64,000 nt of DNA. It comes from Firmicutes bacterium HGW-Firmicutes-15. Lineage in GTDB: Bacteria; Bacillota; Syntrophomonadia; Syntrophomonadales; Syntrophomonadaceae. How positions within the stretch are numbered: the stretch's first letter is position 1; the number at the start of each line of letters is the position of its first letter. The DNA lies in the NCBI GenBank assembly GCA_002840245.1, contig PHAA01000012.1, positions 25,573-89,572 on the forward strand. The letters are read 5' to 3'. The notes under the pieces were generated by a model. The model was not told the origin of the DNA, ran no database searches, and was given only the letters and a program-made list of their open reading frames with translations. This document shows positions 54,265 to 63,821 of this stretch, in pieces. Made by a program: the position numbers and the translations under genes.

Positions 54265-54717
54265 TTGGAAGCTGGACAAGTGGTGGATTTGTTGAGAAGA
54301 GTCAGACATGATTTTGGCAATCACCTGCAGGTTATCGGGGGATATTTGGAGATGGGCCAACCGGATCGGGTAAAAGACTACCTGCGTACGGTTATGGAGG
54401 AAATAAGCTCGGAAAGAATAATATTTGAAGCCTTGAGCCCAGAGGCAGCTCTATATTTTTATGAGCAGTTGTCCAGAGCACATGATATGGGAATTATACT
54501 TCGGTATGAGGATTTAGATATTGCATCATGGGACATATTAAAGGCAAACGATGAGCCCTATCAAAGTATGGCTATCCTGTGCAAGGATACAGTTGGATCG
54601 GAAGAGGATACGCTGGTCTATCTATCCCTTTATGAAGACGAACGGGGAGTGGATATGTTTTTCACCTGCGACAGGTGGGGGGAAAGTCCCAAAGGGATTA
54701 GGATTAACAAGGAGTGA
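54265..54717 (+). CDS. spo0B: Spo0B-like sporulation phosphotransferase
   Basis: In Bacillus, Spo0B passes phosphate from Spo0F to Spo0A. The 150-residue protein has the Spo0B helical hairpin with LLRRVRHDFGNHLQVIGGYL; His15 fits the phosphorylated histidine. The C-terminal part is a weak ATPase-like fold. The frame opens at 54250, but GGGGGGTG suggests TTG 54265. It precedes obgE by 4 bases, the spo0B-obg order. In many Clostridia Spo0A is fed directly by kinases, so the exact relay here is uncertain. Confidence 0.8.
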   Translation: MEAGQVVDLLRRVRHDFGNHLQVIGGYLEMGQPDRVKDYLRTVMEEISSERIIFEALSPEAALYFYEQLSRAHDMGIILRYEDLDIASWDILKANDEPYQSMAILCKDTVGSEEDTLVYLSLYEDERGVDMFFTCDRWGESPKGIRINKE

Positions 54718-54721
54718 GTTA

Positions 54722-55981
54722 ATGTTTATTGATCATGCTAAGATATATTTAAAGGGCGGAGACGGGGGCAATGGCTGCGTGGCCTTTCGCCGGGAGAAAT
54801 ATGTGCCCCTGGGTGGCCCTTATGGGGGAGACGGTGGTCGGGGCGGTAATGTGATATTTGTTGCTGATGAAGGTATGAGTACTTTGATGGATTTCCAGTA
54901 CCGGAAACATTTCAAGGCTGATAGAGGTGTTCATGGGATTGGCAAGAACCAGCATGGGGCCTGGGGCGAGAACCTAGTCGTGAAGGTTCCGGTTGGCACT
55001 ATTGTGTTGGATGATGATACTAATGAGGTAATTGCTGATTTTACAGCTGCGGGGCAGGAAGCTATTATTGCACGTGGTGGACGTGGAGGTAAGGGCAACA
55101 GCCGTTTTGCTAATGCTACCCACAAGGCTCCGTCAATGGCAGAAAATGGCGAGCCGGGGGAGGAAAAATGGATTCGCTTGGAGTTGAAATTACTGGCTGA
55201 TGTAGGTCTGGTAGGTTTCCCTAATGCTGGTAAATCCACGTTTATTTCTCGGGTTTCAGCCGCTCGTCCAAAAATAGCAGATTATGCCTTTACCACTCTA
55301 GTTCCTAATTTGGGCGTAGTTTTAACCAGGAATAAGGAGTCCTTTGTTATTGCAGATATTCCTGGTTTAATTGAAGGAGCCCATGAGGGTGTTGGCCTAG
55401 GTCATGAATTTTTACGCCATATCGAAAGAAATAAGGTTCTGCTTTTCATTCTGGACACCGCCCAAGTAGACAGCCGGGACGTAATGGAAGATTTCATAAT
55501 TCTACGCAGTGAGCTGGAATTTTTTAACCCGGAATTACTTAAGCGACCTTATCTGATAGTAGCTAACAAATTGGACGTGCCAGATGCCCATGATAAGTTT
55601 AAAGCCTTGCAGGAGAAATATGGTGACCTGGTCTGCGGGATTTCGGCAGTAAGTGGTCAGGGTGTGGATGAATTGGTGGAGAAAACTTATGATTTGTTGC
55701 AGAGCATTCCACCTGAGGAGCATATTGGCGAGGCCAGGGTAATAAGGCATTTTGAGCAAGATATACCTTTTGTAATAGATATTATCGATGGAATATATCA
55801 GGTTTCTGGTAAACGAATTGAGAATTTACTCAATATGACTAACTTCGATCAGGATGAAAACTTGCAGAAATTCCAGAGAACCGTAGCCAGAATGGGATTA
55901 GATGAAGCTTTAAAGGCAAAAGGTATCCAGGAAGGTGACACTGTCAGGATTAAGGATATGGAATTTGATTATAGCGAATAG
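54722..55981 (+). CDS. obgE: GTPase ObgE/CgtA
   Basis: Essential GTPase in 50S assembly, stress and sporulation control. The 419 residues include the glycine-rich Obg fold (FIDHAKIYLKGGDGGNGCVAF, GPYGGDGGRGGNV), the G domain (GFPNAGKST, DIPGLIEGAHEG, NKLD) and the C-terminal OCT domain (about 345-419). The reading frame runs open from 54551 inside spo0B, but AAGGAGTG before ATG 54722 gives the family start. Confidence 0.97.
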   Translation: MFIDHAKIYLKGGDGGNGCVAFRREKYVPLGGPYGGDGGRGGNVIFVADEGMSTLMDFQYRKHFKADRGVHGIGKNQHGAWGENLVVKVPVGTIVLDDDTNEVIADFTAAGQEAIIARGGRGGKGNSRFANATHKAPSMAENGEPGEEKWIRLELKLLADVGLVGFPNAGKSTFISRVSAARPKIADYAFTTLVPNLGVVLTRNKESFVIADIPGLIEGAHEGVGLGHEFLRHIERNKVLLFILDTAQVDSRDVMEDFIILRSELEFFNPELLKRPYLIVANKLDVPDAHDKFKALQEKYGDLVCGISAVSGQGVDELVEKTYDLLQSIPPEEHIGEARVIRHFEQDIPFVIDIIDGIYQVSGKRIENLLNMTNFDQDENLQKFQRTVARMGLDEALKAKGIQEGDTVRIKDMEFDYSE

Positions 55982-56050
55982 TATCTTAACGGTGACCGAA
56001 AGGGAACACCAGTAGTACCCGAAGGGTGCGGTTTGCGGGGAGTTGGAAAA

Positions 56051-57172
56051 ATGCGGGAGGATTTCAAGGATTATAAGAGGATTGTTATTAAGGTAGGAAC
56101 CAGCACCTTAACCCATGCTAATGGCCAGTTAAACCTGGGGCGTATGGAGCGGATCGTGAGGGAAATGGCTGATTTGCATAATCAGGATATAGAGGTTTTG
56201 CTGGTGAGTTCGGGGGCGATTGGAACCGGAGCGAACCGGATGGGTCTAAAAAAAGTGCCCCGAACATTGCCTGAAAAACAAGCTCTAGCAGCAATTGGTC
56301 AGGGTGCACTTATGCATATGTACGAGAAGATCTTTGCTGAATATGGAAAAACAGTGGCTCAGGTTTTACTCACTCGTGAGGATTTGGATGAGAGAATGCG
56401 CTACCTCAATGCCACAAATACCCTCCTCGCGATTCTCAACATGCAAGTAATCCCTATAATTAATGAGAATGATACGGTGGTTGTGGAGGAGATAAAATTC
56501 GGCGACAATGATATGCTTTCCACCATGATCGCAGGCATAGTAGATGCAGATTTGGTGATTATATTATCCGATGTGGATGGTTTATATGACCGGGATCCAC
56601 GTGTGCACAAAGATGCATGTCTGCAGAGCGAGGTGTTTGAGATCACCGGGGATATGGAAGACAACTCTAATAATAGAGGTATTGCTTTTTCCAAGGGGGG
56701 GATGCTTACCAAATTAAAAGGGGCGCGTATTTGTATGGCAGCCGGGATTCCTTTGGTCATTGCCAACAGCAGCGAAACAAATGTAATACGTCGGATTGTT
56801 GCTGGAGAAAAGCTAGGGACTCTTTTTGTGCCGAGGGAAGAAAAAATGCAGGCGCGTAAAAAGTGGATTGCCTTTGGCACTGTGCTGCACGGAAAAGTTA
56901 AGGTGGACTCAGGAGCGGCAAATGCCCTTCTTAATAAAGGTAAGAGTTTACTAGCTTCTGGTATTGTGGATGTAGCGGGTGATTTTGAACGGGGTACAGT
57001 GGTGGCCATTCTGAGCAGTGATGGCCAGGAGATTGCCAGAGGCATGGTTAATTATAACGCTGAAGAGATAAGGCGTATCGCCGGTAAAAAATCAGCAGAT
57101 ATAGAGAAGATTCTAGGGGAAAAGGATTATGATGAGGTAATCCATAGAAACAATTTGTGGGTAAAATGTTAG
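56051..57172 (+). CDS. proB: Glutamate 5-kinase
   Basis: First enzyme of proline synthesis. The 373 residues comprise an amino-acid kinase domain (IVIKVGTSTLTH, LLVSSGAIGTGANRMG, INENDTVVVEEIKFGDND, LSDVDGLYDRDP) and a C-terminal PUA domain (from about 280). The frame opens at 56033, but GGGGAG before ATG 56051 is preferred. proA follows 42 bases later; no Pro T-box was seen. Confidence 0.96.
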   Translation: MREDFKDYKRIVIKVGTSTLTHANGQLNLGRMERIVREMADLHNQDIEVLLVSSGAIGTGANRMGLKKVPRTLPEKQALAAIGQGALMHMYEKIFAEYGKTVAQVLLTREDLDERMRYLNATNTLLAILNMQVIPIINENDTVVVEEIKFGDNDMLSTMIAGIVDADLVIILSDVDGLYDRDPRVHKDACLQSEVFEITGDMEDNSNNRGIAFSKGGMLTKLKGARICMAAGIPLVIANSSETNVIRRIVAGEKLGTLFVPREEKMQARKKWIAFGTVLHGKVKVDSGAANALLNKGKSLLASGIVDVAGDFERGTVVAILSSDGQEIARGMVNYNAEEIRRIAGKKSADIEKILGEKDYDEVIHRNNLWVKC

Positions 57173-57214
57173 TGCAATAATTAGGAACGAATGTATTATA
57201 GGGGAGGGAGTAAA

Positions 57215-58471
57215 ATGAATAGCATTCAAGAAATACTGGTAGCTCAGGGTATAAAAGCGAAGCAGGCATCCCGTTTTCTGGCTACTGCATCAACAAATAT
57301 TAAGAATGAAGCCCTGCACGCGATGGCTGATCGATTGGAAGCTGGCCAGGCAGAAATACTGGCGGCCAATGCGATAGATCTTGAGCTGGGTAAAAAGCAA
57401 GGATTAACTGTTGCTTTACTGGAGCGATTGACTTTAAATGAAGGCCGAATTCATGATATGGCTCAGGGCTTAAGAGATATAGCTGCATTGCCTGATCCTG
57501 TGGGAGAACTAATCGATGCGTCTCGGAGACCAAATGGCCTGGATATAAGCCGGATAAGAACTCCTATTGGAGTAATCGGCATCATTTATGAATCCCGTCC
57601 TAATGTAACTGCTGATGCGGCCGCTCTGTGTCTGAAGTCCGGTAATGCTATCCTGTTAAGAGGTGGGGAAGAAGCCCTGAATTCTAACCGGGTCATCGCC
57701 AGAATTATCTCAGCAGCAGCCTGCCAATGCGGGATACCAGAAGGCGCCATTCAACTAGTAGACAGCGAGGATCGGGCCGCCGCCGTTTTCATGATGAAAA
57801 TGCATGAATATCTGGACGTGTTAATACCCCGAGGCGGTAAAGTCCTCAAACAGGTGGTGCTGGAGAATGCCATAGTACCCATAATTATGACCGGAATGGG
57901 CAATTGCCATGTGTATATGGATGAGTATGCTGATTATACGAAAGCATCTAAAATCGTCTTTAATGCCAAGGTGCAAAGACCATCGGTTTGCAATGCAGCT
58001 GAAACCCTGTTGGTGCATGAAGCAGTAGCCGTCGAATACTTACCCGGTATTATTCATGAGCTGCAAGCAGCCGGGGTGGAGATTAGAGGCTGCTCAAAAA
58101 GCCAGGAAATTGTTCCTGGAATCCTAGCAGCCAGCGAAGAGGATTGGGCTGAAGAATATCTGGATCTGATTATGGCGGTAAAGGTAGTAGAGAATCTGGA
58201 TGAAGCTATTGACCACATTAATCAGTATGGAACCGGTCACAGTGAAGCCATCGTAAGCGAAAGCTACGGTAACGTGCGGCGCTTTTTAGCGGAGGTTGAT
58301 GCCGCTGCAGTTTATGCCAATGCTTCAACCCGTTTCACGGATGGCGGTGTGTTTGGATTAGGGGCTGAAATGGGAATAAGCACTCAAAAACTCCATGCTC
58401 GCGGCCCGATGGGTCTAAAGGAACTGACCACCAGCAAGTTTGTCATTTATGGTGATGGGCAGGTAAGATAA
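57215..58471 (+). CDS. proA: Glutamate-5-semialdehyde dehydrogenase
   Basis: Reduces glutamyl 5-phosphate with NADPH in proline synthesis. The 418 residues show RTPIGVIGIIYESRPNVTADAAALCLKSGNAILLRGG, LIPRGGK, the catalytic Cys in RPSVCNAAETLL and GLGAEMGISTQKLHARGPMGL. ATG 57215 has GGGGAGGGAG. Works with proB just upstream. Confidence 0.97.
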   Translation: MNSIQEILVAQGIKAKQASRFLATASTNIKNEALHAMADRLEAGQAEILAANAIDLELGKKQGLTVALLERLTLNEGRIHDMAQGLRDIAALPDPVGELIDASRRPNGLDISRIRTPIGVIGIIYESRPNVTADAAALCLKSGNAILLRGGEEALNSNRVIARIISAAACQCGIPEGAIQLVDSEDRAAAVFMMKMHEYLDVLIPRGGKVLKQVVLENAIVPIIMTGMGNCHVYMDEYADYTKASKIVFNAKVQRPSVCNAAETLLVHEAVAVEYLPGIIHELQAAGVEIRGCSKSQEIVPGILAASEEDWAEEYLDLIMAVKVVENLDEAIDHINQYGTGHSEAIVSESYGNVRRFLAEVDAAAVYANASTRFTDGGVFGLGAEMGISTQKLHARGPMGLKELTTSKFVIYGDGQVR

Positions 58472-58502
58472 GGCATCAAGAAAAGGGTGAGGGGTCAGTG
58501 TG

Positions 58503-58613
58503 ATGTATATAAGCGGCCAACAGATGAAACAAATTGAAGATTGCCTGTTGGAAACACTTGATCCCTATCTTTTTAATCCAGTCCAGAGCAGAGATATTAA
58601 TTATACATTCTAA
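58503..58613 (+). pseudogene. Possible remnant of a small nucleotidyltransferase gene
   Basis: A 36-codon frame starting at ATG 58503, with GAGGGG upstream, reads MYISGQQMKQIEDCLLETLD then PYLFNPVQSR. The start resembles the N-terminus of a minimal nucleotidyltransferase, breaking off where the GSR motif should be. No downstream continuation was found. It may instead be a small unknown peptide. Confidence 0.3.
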
Positions 58614-58619
58614 TTATTT

Positions 58620-59216
58620 TCAACTTTTCTTTCTCACTACCTTACTTACGATTCGTATGAAAGATAGAAAACTTAAAGATACTACCGTACCATAAATTGA
58701 ATATCTTAGTGCCGCCTCCAACATACTTATGCTTAGTTTCGTATCAAAAAAACCTGCATCAAAAATAGCCCACTGATTTTTCAAGAACTCAGCCAAAATA
58801 AAAAACATAAATCCTAAAACAAACCACAATTTGCCGCTGATTTTTTCAGTCTTTATATAAAAAAATAATAGGAGCGCTTGAATCCATGGAGTAATATAGA
58901 AAATCGATAAGAACCAAAATCGGTTTAGCAAATCAAAAGGTTCGAGTCTAATAAAATTGATATACAGATAATCATAAAATAAAAGGGGAACAGTTATATA
59001 GAAAGCCAGCCATAGACCATAGATTAGACGATTGCTGCGGCATTGTTTAACTCTAGTAAAAATGTATATTCCAACAAGCAGGTAAACCGCACAACAAAAG
59101 TATAAAAGCCATTTTAAGGACCAGGTTTGGTAGTAACTCGGCCAACCTATTAAAACAAACAATCCCCAACCTGAAGTGACGAATAACAGTAATCGCAGAT
59201 GTTTAGAGAGAAGCAT
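58620..59216 (-). CDS. Unidentified multi-pass membrane protein
   Basis: A 198-residue, strongly hydrophobic protein with about six membrane segments rich in Phe, Tyr, Trp and Leu, ending in a basic tail (IVSKVVRKKS). No family recognised. ATG 59216 has AAAGGTGG; an ATG at 59225 lies inside that site. It stands alone, AT-rich, facing the proBA genes. Confidence 0.6.
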   Translation of the reverse strand: MLLSKHLRLLLFVTSGWGLFVLIGWPSYYQTWSLKWLLYFCCAVYLLVGIYIFTRVKQCRSNRLIYGLWLAFYITVPLLFYDYLYINFIRLEPFDLLNRFWFLSIFYITPWIQALLLFFYIKTEKISGKLWFVLGFMFFILAEFLKNQWAIFDAGFFDTKLSISMLEAALRYSIYGTVVSLSFLSFIRIVSKVVRKKS

Positions 59217-59348
59217 ATATACCACCTTTCTGCTGATTAATTATTTCGAAGCAAGGGTAAGGTAATCTTGCTTCACTTAGGCTTAAAATTTATACTTTTA
59301 AATTTAAGTCTACTGAACCTGGATTTTGTCGGAAAAGTGGCTGTAGGC

Positions 59349-59699
59349 TTATTCTAGCTCAAGGTCAGGCAAGTAATCACGCCTTACCGGTGAGAATACT
59401 TCTATAGCTACTGAATCTTCTACTAATTCTGCAGAATGATCAATTCCTCCTGGAATTGCCCAACTGTCTCCAGGCAACATATCATATTTTTCATTATCAA
59501 TCATCAGGACAATATGACCAGAGACCAGGTATCCAACTTGCTCTTCATCATGTTTGTGTGAGGGCAGCTTTTTTCCTCCTGCCAGTTTAAATTCAGTTAA
59601 GAGGGCATTTCCCCCCCATACCAGAGTTTTCCGATAGATGCCATCTACAGCCTCAATATACCCCTCTGGAGAGTTTTTAGATACTCTTTGATGTTTCAC
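59349..59699 (-). CDS. Cupin-domain protein
   Basis: A 116-residue single cupin: GGKKLPSHKHDEEQVGYLVSGHIVLMI holds the first metal motif (two His and Glu), and GDSWAIPGGIDHSAE the second. It probably binds a metal and a small ligand; the reaction is unknown. Start GTG with AGGGAGG. Confidence 0.85.
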   Translation of the reverse strand: MKHQRVSKNSPEGYIEAVDGIYRKTLVWGGNALLTEFKLAGGKKLPSHKHDEEQVGYLVSGHIVLMIDNEKYDMLPGDSWAIPGGIDHSAELVEDSVAIEVFSPVRRDYLPDLELE

Positions 59700-59787
59700 A
59701 CTTATTCCTCCCTATTTTTTGTCCTTCACTCTAACATAACCGGATAGAGTTCTTAATGTTGAACTATTATATTCATTTGCAAAAAGT

Positions 59788-60279
59788 TTAAATAGTTACG
59801 ATGTGAATTATATTACCATTTTGCTCAATGATTTTTTGCAAAGCATCAAAAGAAATCCATACCGTGGCAGTATTGTCATTGGGATGAACCCCAAGCTTCT
59901 TTTTCCCTACTAAATCGTTGTCCAATACTACCTCTACAGAAGCGTCATGGTCATTAATTATGCCTAGTGGGGTTACTTCCCCTTTGTGAAGATGCAAGTA
60001 TTTAAAAAGCCTTTCTTCGGAAGCAAAGCCCAATCGTGTACAACCCAGTTGCTCTTGAATACTTGCTAAGTCAGCCTTTTTGTCTTTATCCAGAACCACC
60101 AGGAAATGCCGTTTACCCTTGTCATCACGTAAAAACAGGTTTTTGCACCCGTTACCATATTGGTTTAAGTTCAGTTTATCCATATCTTCCACTGTAAAAG
60201 CAGCCGGATGATTAATAAGCTGGTATTCAACTTTTAAAGCATTCAGAATTGCAAACACTTTTTCTTGTGGATTATCCAT
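59788..60279 (-). CDS. YbaK/ProX-type aminoacyl-tRNA deacylase
   Basis: A 163-residue trans-editing protein resembling PrdX/ProXp-ala, which frees wrongly charged tRNA-Pro. Seen: LINHPAAFTVEDMDK, the KNLFLRDDKGKRHFLVVLDKDKKADL core with the catalytic Lys, and GEVTPLGIINDHDASVEVVLD. ATG 60279 after AAGGAGA. It lies 14 bases after the next gene upstream on the same strand. Confidence 0.9.
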   Translation of the reverse strand: MDNPQEKVFAILNALKVEYQLINHPAAFTVEDMDKLNLNQYGNGCKNLFLRDDKGKRHFLVVLDKDKKADLASIQEQLGCTRLGFASEERLFKYLHLHKGEVTPLGIINDHDASVEVVLDNDLVGKKKLGVHPNDNTATVWISFDALQKIIEQNGNIIHIVTI

Positions 60280-60293
60280 TATTTCTCCTTATG

Positions 60294-60707
60294 TTAATTA
60301 CTAAACCTGCCAATTATCAATCCACCAATAATAATTAAAATTAACCCCAAAATCCTGGCAACTATTTTGGCCTTTTTTATTCCAACCATTCGAACAGTTT
60401 GAGGGGTACAAAAAGGAAACTTAATAATAGTTATGCCTACTACACTAAGAGCCACAAACATAACGATAAAAGTATAATGTTCATCAAAATTCAAAGCACT
60501 TATCAGGCCATTGCCTATAACCATTATTAAAATAGATCCTAACGTCAAGCCAATAAATAAGTTTCCGTTTTTTTTGGCAGCATTGATATAGTCAGTTAGC
60601 TCTTTTTTGCAAATTTCTGAACAGTAGTATTGCTCTTGTAAGCCGATATTATAATCTGCTGGAATCTTTTCCATAGCATCTTTATGACAATACGCACATT
60701 TAGGCAT
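60294..60707 (-). CDS. Small membrane protein with an N-terminal zinc-binding motif
   Basis: A 137-residue protein: CxxC (CAYC) and CSEIC at the N-terminus form a likely zinc site, then four hydrophobic segments (IGLTLGSILIMVIGNGL, FIVMFVALSVVGITII, ILGLILIIIGGLIIG). Unknown function. ATG 60707 has AAGGAGAT at good spacing and is preferred over ATG 60737. Probably co-transcribed with the deacylase gene. Confidence 0.65.
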   Translation of the reverse strand: MPKCAYCHKDAMEKIPADYNIGLQEQYYCSEICKKELTDYINAAKKNGNLFIGLTLGSILIMVIGNGLISALNFDEHYTFIVMFVALSVVGITIIKFPFCTPQTVRMVGIKKAKIVARILGLILIIIGGLIIGRFSN

Positions 60708-60885
60708 ATCAGATCTCCTTTCCTTAATTACCATCAACTTCCAGAGACTTTAATGGAAATTATAACATATTAGTGCATAACTCGTTATGCCAATTGCAAA
60801 AGTGAAAGATTTTGCATCGGGATTTTGGTATAGTTAAGCTATAAGCGAGAGTCCTTGTGGTAATACCTAAAGGGGAGAAAATATT

Positions 60886-61365
60886 ATGATATTTTTTAGG
60901 GAAACATCAATAGGGAAGATAGGTATAGCTGAAAAAGGTGCCTGCATTAGCCATGTATATTTACCGACCGACAACGTTCCTCAAGATATAGAGTTAAATG
61001 AAACACCGCTGATAAAACAGGCCTTCGAGCAACTTGAGCTTTATCTTAGCGGGCAGTTAAAGGAATTTACTGTACCGCTCAGGCCGGTGGGAACGACGTT
61101 TATGAAAAGTGTATGGCAGAAGCTGCTGGATGTTCCTTACGGTCAAACGGCCAGCTATAAAGATATTGCTATAGCCGTAGAAAACCCCAGAGGTGCTCGT
61201 GCTGTTGGACTGGCCAATAATAGAAACCCTATCCCGATTATTATTCCCTGTCATCGGATTATTGGCTCCAATGGAGATCTGGTAGGCTATGGCGCGGGAT
61301 TGGATATGAAGATAAAACTGTTGAGTTTGGAAGGGTATCGAGGTAAGGGTATGGACTCATTTTAA
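60886..61365 (+). CDS. ogt: Methylated-DNA-protein-cysteine methyltransferase
   Basis: Removes O6-methyl groups from guanine by a suicide transfer to its own cysteine. The 159 residues have Cys122 in [11 protein letters not shown], the DNA-binding helix-turn-helix ([30 protein letters not shown]) and the N-terminal ribonuclease-like domain. AAAGGGGAG before the ATG. nfo follows 16 bases later: two alkylation/base repair genes in one unit. Confidence 0.96.
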   Translation: MIFFRETSIGKIGIAEKGACISHVYLPTDNVPQDIELNETPLIKQAFEQLELYLSGQLKEFTVPLRPVGTTFMKSVWQKLLDVPYGQTASYKDIAIAVENPRGARAVGLANNRNPIPIIIPCHRIIGSNGDLVGYGAGLDMKIKLLSLEGYRGKGMDSF

Positions 61366-61381
61366 AGGAGGAAAACATAAA

Positions 61382-62215
61382 ATGCTTAATATCGGCTGTC
61401 ATTTATCGACCTCAAAAGGCTTTAAACATATGGGGGAAGAGGCTTTAAGCCTGGGAGCCAATACCTTTCAGTTCTTCACCCGCAATCCACGGGGCAGTAA
61501 GGCAAAGAAGATGGATGAAAAGGATGCATCTGCCTTGATGGCTTTGGTGCAGGAACATCAATTTGCGCCGCTTTTGGGTCATGCCCCTTACACGCTGAAT
61601 GCCTGTGCGTCTGATCCGCATATTCGGGAATTTGCTCATATGGTCATAAAAGACGATCTGGCCAATATGGAGTATTTGCCTAATAATCTGTACACATTTC
61701 ATCCTGGCAATCATGTGGGACAGGGTGTGGAAACAGGCATAGAACTGATTGGGCAACTGCTGAACCAGGCCTTGCGCCCTGAGCAGACGACCCTGGTACT
61801 GTTGGAAATTATGTCAGGCAAGGGCAGCGAGGTAGGCACAAGCTTTGAGGAGATCAATCAAATCCTGCAACGAGTGAATTTAATCGAAAAGATGGGCGTG
61901 TGCCTGGATACCTGCCATATTTATTCGGCTGGATATGATATTGTAAACGACTTGGACGGGGTGCTCACCCAATTTGATGAAATCGTCGGTCTGGATAAGT
62001 TGAAGGCTATACATTTGAACGATAGCTTAAATCCTCACGGAAGCCGAAAGGATCGCCACGCCAAAATAGGGCAGGGAACCATCGGCATGGAGGCTATTAC
62101 GAATATTATTAATCATCCCCGGCTGCGGCACCTGCCATTCTATTTGGAGACTCCCAATGAATTACCCGGTTATGCCGAAGAAATAAAGCTGTTAAAGGCA
62201 GCCTTTCACGGGTAA
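61382..62215 (+). CDS. nfo: Endonuclease IV
   Basis: Zinc-dependent AP endonuclease of base excision repair. The 277-residue TIM barrel shows [80 protein letters not shown] and LETPNE, with the metal ligands in place. ATG with AAAGGAGG. Confidence 0.97.
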   Translation: MLNIGCHLSTSKGFKHMGEEALSLGANTFQFFTRNPRGSKAKKMDEKDASALMALVQEHQFAPLLGHAPYTLNACASDPHIREFAHMVIKDDLANMEYLPNNLYTFHPGNHVGQGVETGIELIGQLLNQALRPEQTTLVLLEIMSGKGSEVGTSFEEINQILQRVNLIEKMGVCLDTCHIYSAGYDIVNDLDGVLTQFDEIVGLDKLKAIHLNDSLNPHGSRKDRHAKIGQGTIGMEAITNIINHPRLRHLPFYLETPNELPGYAEEIKLLKAAFHG

Positions 62216-62280
62216 TTGCGGATGCAAAGTGATGGTCAAATTATTTACGTAAATCGCCAGATATCATAATATATTCCTTG

Positions 62281-62700
62281 TTATTTGACATCAAAATTCT
62301 CGGATTTGAAATTACTATAAAACCGTCCATTATGTGCTGAGAATCTTAAAACACAATAGTCGGGGTCGGTTACACCCAAAGGATAATACATTGAGTCACC
62401 CTCATGCCATATAATTTCCTTAGATTCACTATCCTCAAGCACTTCCATAGTACCGGTTAACATAACCCCTCTGAAAAAGCGCTTATCACAAAAGTACACG
62501 CTTGCCTTGGGGTTTTCTTTATATTGACTTACTCTCATAGATGATGTATTTGTAGTAAAATAAATATACTTAATTCCATCTCTTCTTCGTGGTGGTAACA
62601 TGGCTTTCATATTTGGAAATCCGTCACAGTCTATGGAGCCAATAAAAGAAACATCTACCTTGTCAATTAAATTACCTATCGTTTTCTCTGGATCTATCAT
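62281..62700 (-). CDS. Pyridoxamine 5'-phosphate oxidase-fold flavoprotein
   Basis: A 139-residue split-barrel protein: SFIGSIDCDGFPNMKAMLPP, IYFTTNTSSMRVSQYKENPKASVYFCD and a C-terminal FSAHNGRFYSN. It likely binds FMN or a similar cofactor; the substrate is unknown. ATG 62700 has AAGGAGG; the longer frame to 62781 lacks a site. An HxlR regulator lies just upstream and may control it. Confidence 0.85.
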   Translation of the reverse strand: MIDPEKTIGNLIDKVDVSFIGSIDCDGFPNMKAMLPPRRRDGIKYIYFTTNTSSMRVSQYKENPKASVYFCDKRFFRGVMLTGTMEVLEDSESKEIIWHEGDSMYYPLGVTDPDYCVLRFSAHNGRFYSNFKSENFDVK

Positions 62701-62804
62701 TTTATACCCTCCTTGTGAATTTACTTCTAATGATCTGTAGATTAACTTTAACCTACAAAAGCTAAGCAGTAAATTACACACTTTTTTGTGGGTATGATGC
62801 TTTA

Positions 62805-63164
62805 TTAATCAATAAATCCTTTTGCCTTTAGTACATCTTCCATTCCGTTTTCCTGCATAAGATCAACACCTATACTTTGCATTATATTAATGGCTTCCAG
62901 CATTTTTTGACCGCGCTCGGTTAAAAAATATTCAACTCTTAAAGGATAACCATCATATGTATTTTTGCCGATCATTCCAAAGTCAGATAGTTCTTTAAGC
63001 TGTTCTATAAGCATTTTTTGATTAATACCCTGTATATCCTTTTCAAGGCTGGCAAGTGATGTGTTGCCAAGCCTTAGCTGCCATAGCATAATCGGCTTCC
63101 ATTTGCCCTTAGTAATGTCATGTGTAAGTTCTAACGGACAGGTGTATTCTTCTCTTATTTTCAA
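62805..63164 (-). CDS. HxlR-family transcriptional regulator
   Basis: A 119-residue winged-helix regulator: the Cys of EEYTCPLELTHDITKGKWKPIMLWQL (where redox- or aldehyde-sensing HxlR proteins carry theirs), then LGNTSLASLEKDIQGINQKMLIEQLKELS and the wing YPLRVEYFLTERG. AGAGGTG before TTG 63164 decides the start over the GTG at 63173 inside the site. Likely regulates the adjacent genes. Confidence 0.9.
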   Translation of the reverse strand: MKIREEYTCPLELTHDITKGKWKPIMLWQLRLGNTSLASLEKDIQGINQKMLIEQLKELSDFGMIGKNTYDGYPLRVEYFLTERGQKMLEAINIMQSIGVDLMQENGMEDVLKAKGFID

Positions 63165-63184
63165 TGCGTTCACCTCTTAGCAGG

Positions 63185-63469
63185 TTATTCTAATCCCTTT
63201 AACAAACTTACGCGCAGCTTGATACCAGCATCATGTTCTTCAAAGGATGTCGACGGATCTTGTGTATCATAATATATTTTGCAAGGCAGTGCTTCACATT
63301 GTCCACAATGCTCATGAGGCTTGTCAATAATGCAGCAATGATAAATAGGGCAGGTTGTCTTGTTTACATATTGAGTCCAATAAACCTTCCCTTCAATTGC
63401 CCGGCACCCTTTGCAGGATTGGTTGAAATCCTTACATTCATTACATTTTACTCCGCATGGACTTAACAA
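63185..63469 (-). CDS. DUF3795 cysteine-rich protein
   Basis: A 94-residue DUF3795 protein with CGVKCNECKDFNQSCKGCR, CPIYHCC and CGQCEALPC: about a dozen cysteines, likely binding zinc or an iron-sulfur cluster. Unknown function. The TTG at 63469 has GGAGATG upstream and a stop directly before it, so the start is fixed. Confidence 0.85.
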   Translation of the reverse strand: MLSPCGVKCNECKDFNQSCKGCRAIEGKVYWTQYVNKTTCPIYHCCIIDKPHEHCGQCEALPCKIYYDTQDPSTSFEEHDAGIKLRVSLLKGLE

Positions 63470-63518
63470 TTATAATCATCTCCAAATTTTAATCATATTC
63501 ATTTTTTAAATTAAAAAA

Positions 63519-63821
63519 TCATTTACCTTCTAATTTTGGGAAATCTTCATATCCAACATACATTGCATATCCTGCATAATCAATATTTTTGGTTATTCCT
63601 TCTCTGTTAGCATAAGGCGTGAAGCTATATCCCCTATCATGTTTTTTGCTTTTACATGTAATTAGTCTTTCTTTGTTAATGATTTCACCTAAATAGTCAC
63701 CCTTTGAATCATAAATATCTGTTCCACTTATTTTTCCAACATGTTTGCCATCATATGTCCATAAATCCTCGTGATCTCTATATCCAAAGCACTGACCGTC
63801 CCAAGTCCACAACCATTTCAT
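63519..63821 (-). CDS. Small beta-rich protein (4-fold beta-flower-like)
   Basis: A 100-residue protein with repeated short beta units: WTWDGQCFGY, LWTYDGKHVGKISG, IYDSKGDYLGEI. This resembles the four-fold beta-flower family, seen in toxin-immunity and other settings, but function is unknown. ATG 63821 has GGAGG eight bases before it. Confidence 0.6.
   Translation of the reverse strand: MKWLWTWDGQCFGYRDHEDLWTYDGKHVGKISGTDIYDSKGDYLGEIINKERLITCKSKKHDRGYSFTPYANREGITKNIDYAGYAMYVGYEDFPKLEGK

Noticed and set aside
62238..62252. ATTTACGTAAAT palindrome after nfo
   Set aside because: Short, AT-rich and without a T-run or promoter; likely chance.
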